A DNA stretch of 64,000 nucleotides from Tistlia sp040905785 (lineage in GTDB: Bacteria > Pseudomonadota > Alphaproteobacteria > Kiloniellales > DSM-21159). The notes beneath the pieces are model-generated. The model did not search any database, was not told where the DNA came from, and saw only the letters and a list, made by a program, of their open reading frames with translations. The stretch's first letter is position 1, and the number at the start of each line of letters is the position of its first letter. Positions 45,805-56,489 of the stretch are shown piece by piece. The position numbers were made by a program, and so were the translations under genes. The stretch is from assembly GCF_040905785.1 (NCBI RefSeq), contig NZ_JBBDQW010000054.1, positions 46,815 to 110,814 on the forward strand, read 5' to 3'.

Positions 45805-45952
45805 CCACGCTGCGCCCGCCAGAGCTCGTCTTCTTGCCCCTCGACAGCAGCCCTGCCGCCGGAAGACCCGGCGCCGGGGTCCTGCGACCGCCTGCAGCGG
45901 GGCCGCGATCCTGACCCCGGCCGACCGGCCCCTGGGAGCCTCCGCGACCGCC

Positions 45953-47146
45953 TTGTCCGACCGCCCGCCCGTACCGACCCAGGCTGAGCCGCGTCCGAGC
46001 GGACCCCTGTGGCTGCGCCGGGTGGCCCTGACCCGCTTCCGCAACCTGCGCCAGAGCGAGCTGGTGGTCGACGCGCGGCCGGTCGTCCTGACCGGGCCGA
46101 ACGGCGCCGGCAAGACCAACCTGCTCGAGGCGATCTCGCTGCTGACGCCGGGGCGCGGCCTGCGCCGGGCGCCGCTCGCCGAGTTGGCCAGCCGCTCGCC
46201 GGCCAACGAGGCGCCGGGCGTGGGCTGGGCGGTGGCCGCCGAGCTGGTGACGCCGCTGGGCCCGCACAGCCTCGGCACCGGCAGCGACCCCGCCGCCCGC
46301 CCCGAGGCCGCCGAGAAGCGCCTGGTGCAGGTCGACGGCGAGCGGGCCGCCAGCCAGCAGGCGCTCGGCGAGCTGCTCTCGGCGGTTTGGCTGACGCCGC
46401 AGATGGACCGCCTGTTCCTCGACGGCCCCTCCGCCCGGCGGCACTTTCTGGACCGCCTGGTCTACGGTTTCGACGCCCGCCACGCCGGGCGCCTGGGCGC
46501 CTTCGAGAAGGCGCTGCGCGAGCGCTCCCGTCTGCTCCGCGCCGGCGGCTGGGACCCGGTCTGGGTCGGCGCCCTCGAGGACAGCCTGGCCGAGCGCAGC
46601 GTCGCCATCGGCGCCGCGCGGCGCGCCGCCGTCGAGCGCCTGGCCGGCGCCTGCGCCCAGAGCCTCGGCGCCTTCCCGCGCGCCGGCCTGGGGCTGGCCG
46701 GCGACGCCGAGACCCAGCTCGACGAGCAGCCGGCGGTCGAGGTCGAGAGCGCCCTGCGCGCGGCGCTGGAGCGCGGACGCGGGCGCGATGCCGAGACCGG
46801 CGGGGCGGCGGTCGGCGCGCACCGGGCCGATTTCAGCGTGCTTCACCTGGAGCGCGGCCTGCCGGCGGCGCTCTGCTCGACGGGTGAGCAGAAGGCGCTC
46901 CTGATCGCCATCGTGCTGGCCCACGCCCGCCTGATCGCGCTCGACCGCGGCGCGGTGCCGCTGCTGCTGCTCGACGAGGTCGCCGCGCACCTCGACGAGG
47001 GCCGCCGCCGCGCGCTCTTCGAGGAGCTGCTGGCGCTCGGCGCGCAGGCCTGGCTGACCGGCACCGACGCCGGGGTCTTCGAGCCGCTCGGCGAGGCCGC
47101 CCAGCGCGTCCTGGTGCACGAGGGCCTGCTGCGCGTGCAGGCCTGA
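45953..47146 (+). CDS. recF: DNA replication and repair protein RecF
   Basis: A 397-residue SMC-like ATPase that helps load RecA at gaps. Walker A is GPNGAGKTN (near residues 48-56) after LTRFRNLR. The signature CSTGEQKALL and Walker B LLLLDEVAAHLDEGRR are near the C-terminus. I accept the TTG codon as start because no ATG or GTG in frame lies before the conserved LRRVALTRFRNL. A 148-bp gap separates it from dnaN. Confidence 0.92.
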   Translation: MSDRPPVPTQAEPRPSGPLWLRRVALTRFRNLRQSELVVDARPVVLTGPNGAGKTNLLEAISLLTPGRGLRRAPLAELASRSPANEAPGVGWAVAAELVTPLGPHSLGTGSDPAARPEAAEKRLVQVDGERAASQQALGELLSAVWLTPQMDRLFLDGPSARRHFLDRLVYGFDARHAGRLGAFEKALRERSRLLRAGGWDPVWVGALEDSLAERSVAIGAARRAAVERLAGACAQSLGAFPRAGLGLAGDAETQLDEQPAVEVESALRAALERGRGRDAETGGAAVGAHRADFSVLHLERGLPAALCSTGEQKALLIAIVLAHARLIALDRGAVPLLLLDEVAAHLDEGRRRALFEELLALGAQAWLTGTDAGVFEPLGEAAQRVLVHEGLLRVQA

Positions 47147-47182
47147 TTCCTACAAGAACTCGGCTGTCGTCGACCCCATATA

Positions 47183-47191
47183 TGCTAGACT
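47183..47191 (+). promoter_or_regulatory. Possible extended -10 promoter for gyrB
   Basis: TG at 47183-47184, one base, then TAGACT (47186-47191), just 11 bp before the ATG. The -35 region (CTGTCG near 47164) is weak. The short leader is unusual. The same TGCTAGAC string occurs upstream of the tRNA-Arg gene. Confidence 0.3.
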
Positions 47192-47202
47192 GAGTAGGCA
47201 TC

Positions 47203-49713
<2,511 letters not shown>

Positions 49714-49802
49714 GGCTCGGGAAGGGTGCCGGCTGCCGGATCAGGTGGAGACTCGTCCTTCGCGGTTCGCTCGCCCGGCGACCGGTGACCCCGAGACCGC
49801 CT

Positions 49803-50249
49803 CTACAGCTGCTCGATGAAGGAGCGCAGCCTGCCGAGGACGTGCTGGTCGGCGCTCTTGGGCGCCGACACCCGTGACGTGTCCGGGCCGACGGTGTGCT
49901 CGCCTCGCTCGCCCTCGCGCCAGGTCGGTTTCGAGAGGAAGATGTGGAGCGTGCCCGAGCAGGAGCCGCCCGAGCGCTCGGCGATGACCCCGAAGTAGAG
50001 CACGTAGCCCTCTTCCGACAGCTTTTCCCCCAGCTCCTCGCGTACGACGTCGAAGCCGTTGCGCTCCAGCCTGTCGGCGGCATAGCGCGAAGCCTTCTCC
50101 GGGTCCCTCCAGCAGCTGTCGTCGGCACGGTCGATCGCTTCCACCAGGATCGGTCCGACGGCCTCCGGAGAGACCGCTGCGCTCGTGCCGCCGCTCGCTG
50201 CGACGAGGAGGCAGGCGGCGAGAGCCGGGGCAAGCAGGGGATGGGGCAC
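49803..50249 (-). CDS. Small secreted protein of unknown function
   Basis: A 148-residue protein with a clean signal peptide (VPHPLLAPALAACLLVAAS then SGGTSAA). The mature part has two Cys (DDSCW and GGSCSG) that could bond, and reads EKLSEEGYVLYFGVIAERS. I recognise no domain. GTG at 50249 is preferred because it begins the signal peptide and has AAGGA just upstream; the frame stays open to 50384 but that extension disrupts the signal sequence. It converges on gyrB. Confidence 0.6.
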   Translation of the reverse strand: MPHPLLAPALAACLLVAASGGTSAAVSPEAVGPILVEAIDRADDSCWRDPEKASRYAADRLERNGFDVVREELGEKLSEEGYVLYFGVIAERSGGSCSGTLHIFLSKPTWREGERGEHTVGPDTSRVSAPKSADQHVLGRLRSFIEQL

Positions 50250-50419
50250 GAAGGTTTCCTTTGCCTGGGAGAGAAGGACGCGGATTTCTGGCACGCCCCA
50301 GCCGACAATCAAGAGAACGAGCCGGGGGTTCAACCGCAATAGGCGGCGAGCGGTTAAGAAGTCGCGAAAGCCGCGCCTCGGCACCTCCGCTTGCGCCGAA
50401 TCGCGCTCTCGGACGATGG

Positions 50420-50434
50420 TTAATCCTCGCTTAA
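50420..50434 (+). promoter_or_regulatory. CtrA-like box TTAA-N7-TTAA
   Basis: TTAA (50420-50423), seven bases (TCCTCGC), TTAA (50431-50434), then C. This is the full-length consensus of the CtrA response-regulator site. TTAACG could serve as -35. Its second half ends 53 bp before the kinase ATG. A near-repeat TAATCCTGG follows at 50451. At this GC content, a chance match anywhere in the window is unlikely (my rough estimate is a few percent). Confidence 0.6.
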
Positions 50435-50486
50435 CGGATCGCCGCCAGACTAATCCTGGGCGGGGCCGGCGGGGTGGCGGGGGAAG

Positions 50487-52418
50487 ATGTCCTTGGCAGT
50501 CGGGATTTCCGAAGAATCCGGCGACGCGTCGGCGCTCGCGGAGCGCACGGCGGCCCTGGTCGCGCTCGACCCCTCCGGCCGGATCGCCTCGGCCAACCGC
50601 GCGGCGGAGGCGCTACTGCAGCGGGAGGCCGCAAGCCTGATCGGCCGGCCCTTCGGGGAGCTTCTGGCCGATCCGGCGGACGAGCACTGTCTCGCCGCCG
50701 GCGGGCGCTGCCGGCTGCTGCGCGGCGAGGGCCCGCCGCTGCTCTGCACGCTGCAAGCCGGCGAGCTGGAGCTGGCCGGCAGAACTCTGCGCGTGCTGAC
50801 GATCGGCCAGACCGAGAAGGCGAGCCAGGCGGAGCGCCTGAACGCCCTGCTGCGCACGGCACTCGAGGAGCTGCCCGAGGCGCTGATCCTCTTCGACGAC
50901 GACGACCGGCTTATCTACTTCAACCAGGCTTACCGGCGCACCTTTCCCCATATGCCGAGCTTCGCGGAGCTCGAGGGGGTGCACTTCTTCGAGATCGTCC
51001 GACGCTCCATGGCGGTGCCCGGGGTCGTGCAGGATCCCCTGGCGCAGGCCGATCCCGAGGCCTACCTGGCCAAGCGCCTGGAGCGACTGCACCGCCCGCG
51101 CCCGGGGCCCTTCGAGCAGCGCGTGCGCGGCGAATGGCATCTGGTGCAGGAAATGCGAATTCCGGGCGTCGGCTTCGCCTGCCTGCGCAACGACATCACT
51201 GAGATCCGCCGCCTGGAGGCGAGCCTGATCGAGCGCGAGGAGCTGTTCCGCACCCTCGCCGACACCTCACCGGTCGCCCTGGTGCTGACCCGCCTGTCCG
51301 ACTCCCGGGTCGTCTACGTCAATGCCAGCGCTTCCGAGCTGTTCCACGTGCCGCTCGAGCAGGCGCCGGGCCAGCACGCGCCGGACTTCTACGTCAATGT
51401 CGAGGACCGCACCCGCCTGGTCGAGCGGCTCAAGAGCGAGCGCCTGCTGCGCGACGCCGAGATCGAGCTCAAGGACTCCGGCGGGCGGCGCTTCTGGGCC
51501 CTGCTCTCGGGCAAGGCGACGGTCTTCGGCGGCGAGCCGGTGCTGCTGATCTCGGTGGTCGACATCTCGCAGCGCAAGCGCCAGGAGCGGGCGATCGCCC
51601 AGGCCAACCGGCAGCTCGCCGACCTCGCCGAGCGCCTCAGGATGACCAGCGAGGAGACCAACGCCGCGCGGCTGCGCGCCGAGGAGGCGAACCGAACGAA
51701 GTCGGCCTTCCTGGCGATGATGAGCCATGAGCTGCGCACGCCGCTCAACGCCGTGCTCGGCTTCTCCTCGATCCTGCGCGACCAGCTGTTCGGAGCGATC
51801 GCAGAGCCGAAGTACGTCGAGTACGCCCAGGACATCTACGACAGCGGCGCGCACCTGCTGTCGATCATCAACGACATCCTGGACCTCTCGAAGATCGAAG
51901 CCGGCAAGATGGAGATCGAGCGCGAGTGGCTCTCGGCGGCCGAGCTGGCGCGCTCCTGCCGCACGCTGGTGCGCGGCCTCGCCGACGAGAGCGGCGTCGA
52001 GATCGACCACTCGGTCGAGCCGGACGACCTGCAGCTGCTGGCCGACCGGCGCGCCGCCAAGCAGATGCTGGTCAACCTGCTGTCGAACGCCTGCAAGTTC
52101 ACGCCGGCCGGCGGCCAGGTCTGGCTGCGCTTCGCGCCCGACCCCGCGGGCGGAGTCCTGGTCACCGTCGCCGATACCGGCGTCGGGATGAGCGAATCCG
52201 ACGTCGAGCGGGCCCTGGAGGCCTTCGGCCAGATCGGCCGTGCCGGCGGCAGCCAGCCGGGCACCGGCCTCGGCCTGCCGTTGGTCCGTGGCCTGATCGA
52301 GCTGCACGGCGGCGGCCTGGAGATCAACAGCGACCCCGAGCGGGGCACTCGGGCGACGCTCCGCTTCCCGCCCGCCAGGCACGATCCCGATCCGGCTCCG
52401 CGGACGGTTGCTGACTAG
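50487..52418 (+). CDS. PAS-domain sensor histidine kinase of PleC/DivJ (PdhS) type
   Basis: A 643-residue kinase without membrane segments. Three PAS-like regions (about 15-105, 120-240, 250-365) and a coiled coil precede HisKA (H414 in MMSHELRTPLN) and HATPase (NLLSNACKFT, DTGVGM, GTGLGLPLV). SGAHLLSIINDILDLSKIEAGKM and GLPLVRGLIELHGG resemble the PdhS group that phosphorylates DivK/PleD in alphaproteobacteria. A CtrA-like box lies just upstream. No response regulator is adjacent, as usual for that group. The TAG stop coincides with the end of an IS remnant, so the native C-terminus may be altered. Confidence 0.82.
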   Translation: MSLAVGISEESGDASALAERTAALVALDPSGRIASANRAAEALLQREAASLIGRPFGELLADPADEHCLAAGGRCRLLRGEGPPLLCTLQAGELELAGRTLRVLTIGQTEKASQAERLNALLRTALEELPEALILFDDDDRLIYFNQAYRRTFPHMPSFAELEGVHFFEIVRRSMAVPGVVQDPLAQADPEAYLAKRLERLHRPRPGPFEQRVRGEWHLVQEMRIPGVGFACLRNDITEIRRLEASLIEREELFRTLADTSPVALVLTRLSDSRVVYVNASASELFHVPLEQAPGQHAPDFYVNVEDRTRLVERLKSERLLRDAEIELKDSGGRRFWALLSGKATVFGGEPVLLISVVDISQRKRQERAIAQANRQLADLAERLRMTSEETNAARLRAEEANRTKSAFLAMMSHELRTPLNAVLGFSSILRDQLFGAIAEPKYVEYAQDIYDSGAHLLSIINDILDLSKIEAGKMEIEREWLSAAELARSCRTLVRGLADESGVEIDHSVEPDDLQLLADRRAAKQMLVNLLSNACKFTPAGGQVWLRFAPDPAGGVLVTVADTGVGMSESDVERALEAFGQIGRAGGSQPGTGLGLPLVRGLIELHGGGLEINSDPERGTRATLRFPPARHDPDPAPRTVAD

Positions 52419-52427
52419 GGTCAGGGT

Positions 52428-52520
52428 TCATTTGCCAAGCCAGGAGATGACGGTCGCTACGATGCAGATCGCACTGAAGAGGGTGTGAGCGCAGCGGTCC
52501 CTCGGCCGAGTGCCAGGCAA
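52428..52520 (-). pseudogene. Remnant of an IS5-family transposase (3' end)
   Basis: The minus strand from about 52508 down encodes DRCAHTLFSAI and continues through VISWLGK to a TGA (52428-52430), matching the C-terminus of IS5-family (IS427-like) transposases, which read ATRYDRCAHTFFSAI. Just upstream an 11-base insertion separates VAT from R-x-RDRC, so the frame is broken. The rest of the transposase is gone. GGGTCAGG at 52418-52425 looks like the outer IS end. Confidence 0.65.
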
Positions 52521-52571
52521 GTAGCGACCGGCAGGCAGAACTTCCTGCCCGTCGGTGTCGTTCGCTCCTTC

Positions 52572-53747
52572 ATGACGCCTTTCTGGAAGCTGTCCGCCGC
52601 TGGCTTTGCCGCGACCGCGATCACCTACGGGCCGGCCCGTATGGGATTCGGCCTGTTTCTACCGCAGTTCAAATCTGTGTTCGGGATCTCGACCCAGTCT
52701 GCGGGCTTCGTCTCGAGCCTGGGCTTCCTGGGTTTCTTCGTGGGCCTGCTGGTTTCGCAGGTCATGACGAACCGGACAGGGCCGCGTCTGTCCATCGTTT
52801 GCGGTCTGGTCGCCGCGACCCTCGGCATGGGGATCGTCGCCGCGGCGCCGAACCTGCCGGTCCTTTCCGTGGGGGTCCTTCTCGCGATGTCGAGCGCCGG
52901 CTTCTCCTGGGCGCCGTTCAACAACGTGATCCACCGAAAGGTGGAGGACGGGTCGAGGCCGGCCGCGCTTTCCTTGGTCAGCACCGGCACGAGCCTCGGG
53001 ATCGCGGCTGCGGGGGGCGCGGCGCTTCTCATGAGCATCGGCGGCATTTCGTGGCGGCTTTGCTGGGCCACCTTCGCGATCGCCAGCGTCGTCTCGCTTC
53101 TCGGCAACTGGATGGCGCTGCGGGAGGTCGCCGGCACGCCGGGTCCGGGGGTCACGCAGCGATGGAGCCTGCTGCTTCAACCGCCGGCCATACCGCTGTT
53201 GGGGATCGGCCTCTGCTATGGTGCTACTTCGGCGATCTACATCTCTTTCGCGGCCGATCGGATCGCGCAGGCCGGGGGAGTGGCGGGCCTTCCGGCGAAC
53301 GCCTCCGGGGGCCTCGTCTTCATCTGTTGCGGAATCTTCGGCCTCATCGGGCTTTTCACTGGAAGCGCGAAGGCGTCCACGGGCCTGCCGTGGCTCCTGC
53401 GCCTTCTGCTGTTGGCGTCCGCCCTGTCTTCGGGTCTCGTCGCGCTGCTGCCGACAAGCTGGGCGGGCGTGGTTCTCTCGGCGGGGCTTCAGGGCGTCTA
53501 CGTCATGATGATGAGCGCCGTTCTGGCGTTCTGGTCGGAGCGGCTCTTCCCGGCCCTCCCGTCGCAAAGCTTCACTGCCGCGCTTCTTGCCGTTGCCGCG
53601 GGCAGCGTACTCGGTCCGGCCGCAGCCGGGTTCGCCTCCGACGCGCTCGGCGCGACGCCGATGTTTTTGGGGACGGCTGCGCTTGCTGCGGCCACGGCGG
53701 CGGCCCTCCGTTCCAGGCACATCAGGGAACGCCCAGAGCCAGATTGA
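52572..53747 (+). CDS. Major facilitator superfamily transporter (YbfB/YjiJ-like)
   Basis: A 391-residue membrane protein with about 12 helices in two halves, starting YGPARMGFGLFLP, a typical first helix of this group. The short loop NRTGPRLS after helix 2 resembles the MFS motif A. Substrate unknown. I chose the ATG at MTPFWK; an in-frame GTG at 52485 lies inside the transposase remnant. Base composition is visibly lower in GC than flanking genes, with more T-ending codons, and an IS remnant abuts, so recent acquisition is plausible. Confidence 0.85.
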   Translation: MTPFWKLSAAGFAATAITYGPARMGFGLFLPQFKSVFGISTQSAGFVSSLGFLGFFVGLLVSQVMTNRTGPRLSIVCGLVAATLGMGIVAAAPNLPVLSVGVLLAMSSAGFSWAPFNNVIHRKVEDGSRPAALSLVSTGTSLGIAAAGGAALLMSIGGISWRLCWATFAIASVVSLLGNWMALREVAGTPGPGVTQRWSLLLQPPAIPLLGIGLCYGATSAIYISFAADRIAQAGGVAGLPANASGGLVFICCGIFGLIGLFTGSAKASTGLPWLLRLLLLASALSSGLVALLPTSWAGVVLSAGLQGVYVMMMSAVLAFWSERLFPALPSQSFTAALLAVAAGSVLGPAAAGFASDALGATPMFLGTAALAAATAAALRSRHIRERPEPD

Positions 53748-53756
53748 AGGGGGTGT

Positions 53757-54230
53757 CTAGTCGGCGCCGAGGCGCGTGAAGGCGGGAGGGTCGGTCCAGT
53801 AGACGATCAGGTCGTCCAGGCCCTCGGCCAAGCTGTCGTAGAAGGCGCGGGCGACCGGGTTGGCGCGCATGGCGGTCCAGACCAGGTAGTGGCCGTCGCG
53901 CGCCGCGGCGCCGCGTGCGACCGCGCGCAGCAGCGCCCGGCCGACGCCGCGCCGGCGCGCCCAGTCGGCGACGTAGAGATCCGCGACGTAACGGCCGCGC
54001 ACCCCCTCGCCGGTGTCGTAAATCGGGCAGTAGAGGACATAGCCCGCCGCATCGCCGTCCAATTCGGCGATCAGCGTCGCGAAGGCGGCATCCGGCCCGA
54101 AGCCGTCCGCACGGAAGCGGTCCTCGTCGAGGCCAGGCGGGTCGAGCCCTTCGTAGGCCGACAGCGCCCGGCAGAAGGCGACGACCGTCCGGGCGTCCTC
54201 GGGCCGCGCCGCCCGAACGACCAGGGCCAT
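53757..54230 (-). CDS. GNAT-family N-acetyltransferase
   Basis: A 157-residue acetyl-CoA-dependent acyltransferase. The acetyl-CoA loop is ARRRGVGRALLRA (near residues 93-105) after ADLYVADW, and VWTAMRANPVARAFYDSL is the usual C-terminal strand-helix. Substrate unknown. The ATG lies in a CCATGG palindrome that also gives an in-frame ATG for the divergent PBP gene. It converges on the MFS gene with 9 bp between them. Confidence 0.88.
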   Translation of the reverse strand: MALVVRAARPEDARTVVAFCRALSAYEGLDPPGLDEDRFRADGFGPDAAFATLIAELDGDAAGYVLYCPIYDTGEGVRGRYVADLYVADWARRRGVGRALLRAVARGAAARDGHYLVWTAMRANPVARAFYDSLAEGLDDLIVYWTDPPAFTRLGAD

Positions 54231-54285
54231 GGTGTCAACTCCGATACCTGTGCTACTCGAACCCGCCCCTATAGCACAGCGAAGC

Positions 54286-56448
54286 ATGCCACGCCGCACA
54301 GCCACGCCCGCCCTGCGCGCCGACATCGAGGCCAGCGCCGTCCAGCGCCGCCGGCGCGGTGCCGCCGCAGCCAAGGCCGGCAAGGGCAAGTCCGGCCAAG
54401 CCAAGTCCGGCCAAGCCAAGTCCGGCCAAGCCAAGTCCGGCCAGGGCGGCCGCCGCCGCGGCCGCGCGGCCGCGCCGCCACGCAGCTGGCGCTGGCTGCG
54501 CCGCGCCGCCCTGTGGCTCGGCGTCGCCGCGATCTGGATCGCCGTGGCGCTGGGCGGGGTGCTCGCCTGGTACGCCTACGACCTGCCCTCGGTCTCGGCG
54601 CTCGGCGAGCTGACCCGCAAGCCGAGCGTGCGGCTGATCGACGCCGACGGCCGCCCGCTCGCCGCCTTCGGCGACCTCTACGGCGACTCGCTCGCGGTCG
54701 CCGAGCTGCCGGCACATCTGCCGCAGGCCGTGCTGGCGGTCGAGGACCGCCGCTTCTACAGCCACATCGGCCTCGACCCGATCGGCATCCTGCGCGCCGC
54801 GGTCGCCAACCTGGTGTCCGGCCAGTTGCGCCAAGGCGGCTCGACGATTACCCAGCAGCTTGCCAAGAACCTCTTCCTGACGCCGGAGCGCACGGTCAAG
54901 CGCAAGGTCCAGGAGATGCTGCTGGCCTTCTGGCTGGAGAGCAAACTCAGCAAGGACCGGATCCTCTCGCTCTATCTCAACCGGGTCTATCTCGGCGCCG
55001 GCACCTACGGCGTCGACGCGGCGGCGAGGCGCTACTTCGGCAAGTCGGCGCGCGAGGTCGGGCTCTACGAGGCGGCGATGATCGCGGGCCTGCTCAAGGC
55101 GCCCTCGCGCTACAACCCCGCGAACGACGCCGACCTCGCCCACCGGCGCGCCGTGACGGTGCTGCAGGCCATGGCCGACGCCGGCTTCCTGTCCGAGGCC
55201 GAGCTCGAGCTGGCGGTCCGCGAGCGGCGGCGCGGCGAGGCCGAGGTCGCCGACCGCGGCCGCTACTTTGCCGACTGGGCGCTGACCCGGGTGGTCGAGG
55301 AAAGCGGCCCGCTGGACGGCGACATGATCGTCTCGACGACCCTCGACTCCCGGCTGCAGCGCATCGTCGAGGAGGAGGCCGCGAGGTTGCTCGACGGTCC
55401 GGGCATTGCCGCCGGCGCCAGCCAGGCAGCCGTCGTCGTGATGGCACCGGACGGCGCGGTGCGTGCCATGGTCGGCGGCCGCAGCTATGGCGACAGCCAG
55501 TTCAACCGCGCGGTCCAGGCGCTGCGCCAGCCCGGCTCGGCCTTCAAGCCCTTCATCTACCTGGCCGCCCTCGAAGCCGGCATGACCCCCGACAGTCCGG
55601 TGCTGGACGCGCCGATCGAGTTCGCCACGCCGAACGGCCCCTGGCGGCCGGCCAACTTCAGCCACGACTACCGCGGCACGGTCAGCCTGCGCGACGCCTT
55701 GGCTCTCTCGATCAACACCTCGGCGGTGCGCCTGGCCCAGAGCGTCGGCGTCGAGCGGGTCGCCGCGACCGCCCGCCGTCTCGGCATCACCACACCGCTC
55801 TCCGAGAACCTCAGCCTCGCGCTCGGCACCTCCGAGGTCAGCGTGCTGGACATGGCGGCGGCCTACGCCACCCTCGCCAACGGCGGCGAGGGGGTCTGGC
55901 CCTATGGCGTGTCGCTGATCGAGACCAAGGCCGGCGAGCGGATCTACGCCCGTCACGGCGACGGCCCCGGGCGTGTCGTGGCGCCGGCAGCGCAAGCCGG
56001 CCTCGTCGATATGCTCGAGACGGCGGTCGTCCGCGGCACCGGGCGCCGCGCCGACCCGGGCCGGCCAGCGGCCGGCAAGACCGGCACCAGCCAGGACTTT
56101 CGCGACGCCTGGTTTGTCGGCTTCACCGCCGACTGGACCGTCGCGGTCTGGCTCGGCAACGACGACGGCAAGCCGATGGAGGGCGTGACCGGCGGCGGCC
56201 TGCCGAGCCAGCTGTGGCAGGCGATCGTGACGCGCATCTCGGAAGGCCTGCCGGTGCGTCCGCTGACCTATGCCGCCTCGGTGCCGGGCGGCGCTCCCGA
56301 GCCGCGCGACAGGCCGGCGGCGCCCGTCTCCGGCGAGTCGCCGGGCCTGCTCGAGAGCCTGCTCGAGCGCCTCACCGGCGGCAGCGGCCGGAACCGCGAG
56401 GCTGGCGAGCCCGGTCCTTCGCTGCCCCGTCCCGGCAACGACCGCTGA
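54286..56448 (+). CDS. Class A penicillin-binding protein (glycosyltransferase/transpeptidase)
   Basis: A 720-residue bifunctional peptidoglycan synthase. A basic cytoplasmic tail with four KSGQA-type repeats precedes one membrane helix (about residues 75-95). The glycosyltransferase has EDRRFYSHIGLDPIG and GGSTITQQLAKN. The transpeptidase has SxxK in GSAFKPF, SxN in SINTSAV and KTGTS. A Pro/Gly-rich tail ends the protein. I prefer ATG 54286 over 54229, which abuts the divergent gene. Possible -10 TATAGC lies only 10 bp before it. Confidence 0.93.
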   Translation: MPRRTATPALRADIEASAVQRRRRGAAAAKAGKGKSGQAKSGQAKSGQAKSGQGGRRRGRAAAPPRSWRWLRRAALWLGVAAIWIAVALGGVLAWYAYDLPSVSALGELTRKPSVRLIDADGRPLAAFGDLYGDSLAVAELPAHLPQAVLAVEDRRFYSHIGLDPIGILRAAVANLVSGQLRQGGSTITQQLAKNLFLTPERTVKRKVQEMLLAFWLESKLSKDRILSLYLNRVYLGAGTYGVDAAARRYFGKSAREVGLYEAAMIAGLLKAPSRYNPANDADLAHRRAVTVLQAMADAGFLSEAELELAVRERRRGEAEVADRGRYFADWALTRVVEESGPLDGDMIVSTTLDSRLQRIVEEEAARLLDGPGIAAGASQAAVVVMAPDGAVRAMVGGRSYGDSQFNRAVQALRQPGSAFKPFIYLAALEAGMTPDSPVLDAPIEFATPNGPWRPANFSHDYRGTVSLRDALALSINTSAVRLAQSVGVERVAATARRLGITTPLSENLSLALGTSEVSVLDMAAAYATLANGGEGVWPYGVSLIETKAGERIYARHGDGPGRVVAPAAQAGLVDMLETAVVRGTGRRADPGRPAAGKTGTSQDFRDAWFVGFTADWTVAVWLGNDDGKPMEGVTGGGLPSQLWQAIVTRISEGLPVRPLTYAASVPGGAPEPRDRPAAPVSGESPGLLESLLERLTGGSGRNREAGEPGPSLPRPGNDR
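54388..54447 (+). repeat. 15-bp tandem repeat in PBP cytoplasmic tail
   Basis: Four 15-bp units based on AAGTCCGGCCAAGCC (54388-54402 and three more) encode KSGQA three times then KSGQG. The first three units are identical, suggesting recent expansion. Confidence 0.92.
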
Positions 56449-56489
56449 GGCGCCGCGCTCGGACCGCTGCCGCTTCAGGCGAAGGCGGC

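Noticed and set aside
52485..52571. GTG start at 52485 for the MFS gene
   Set aside because: The added 29 residues are translated from the transposase remnant and are not transporter-like.
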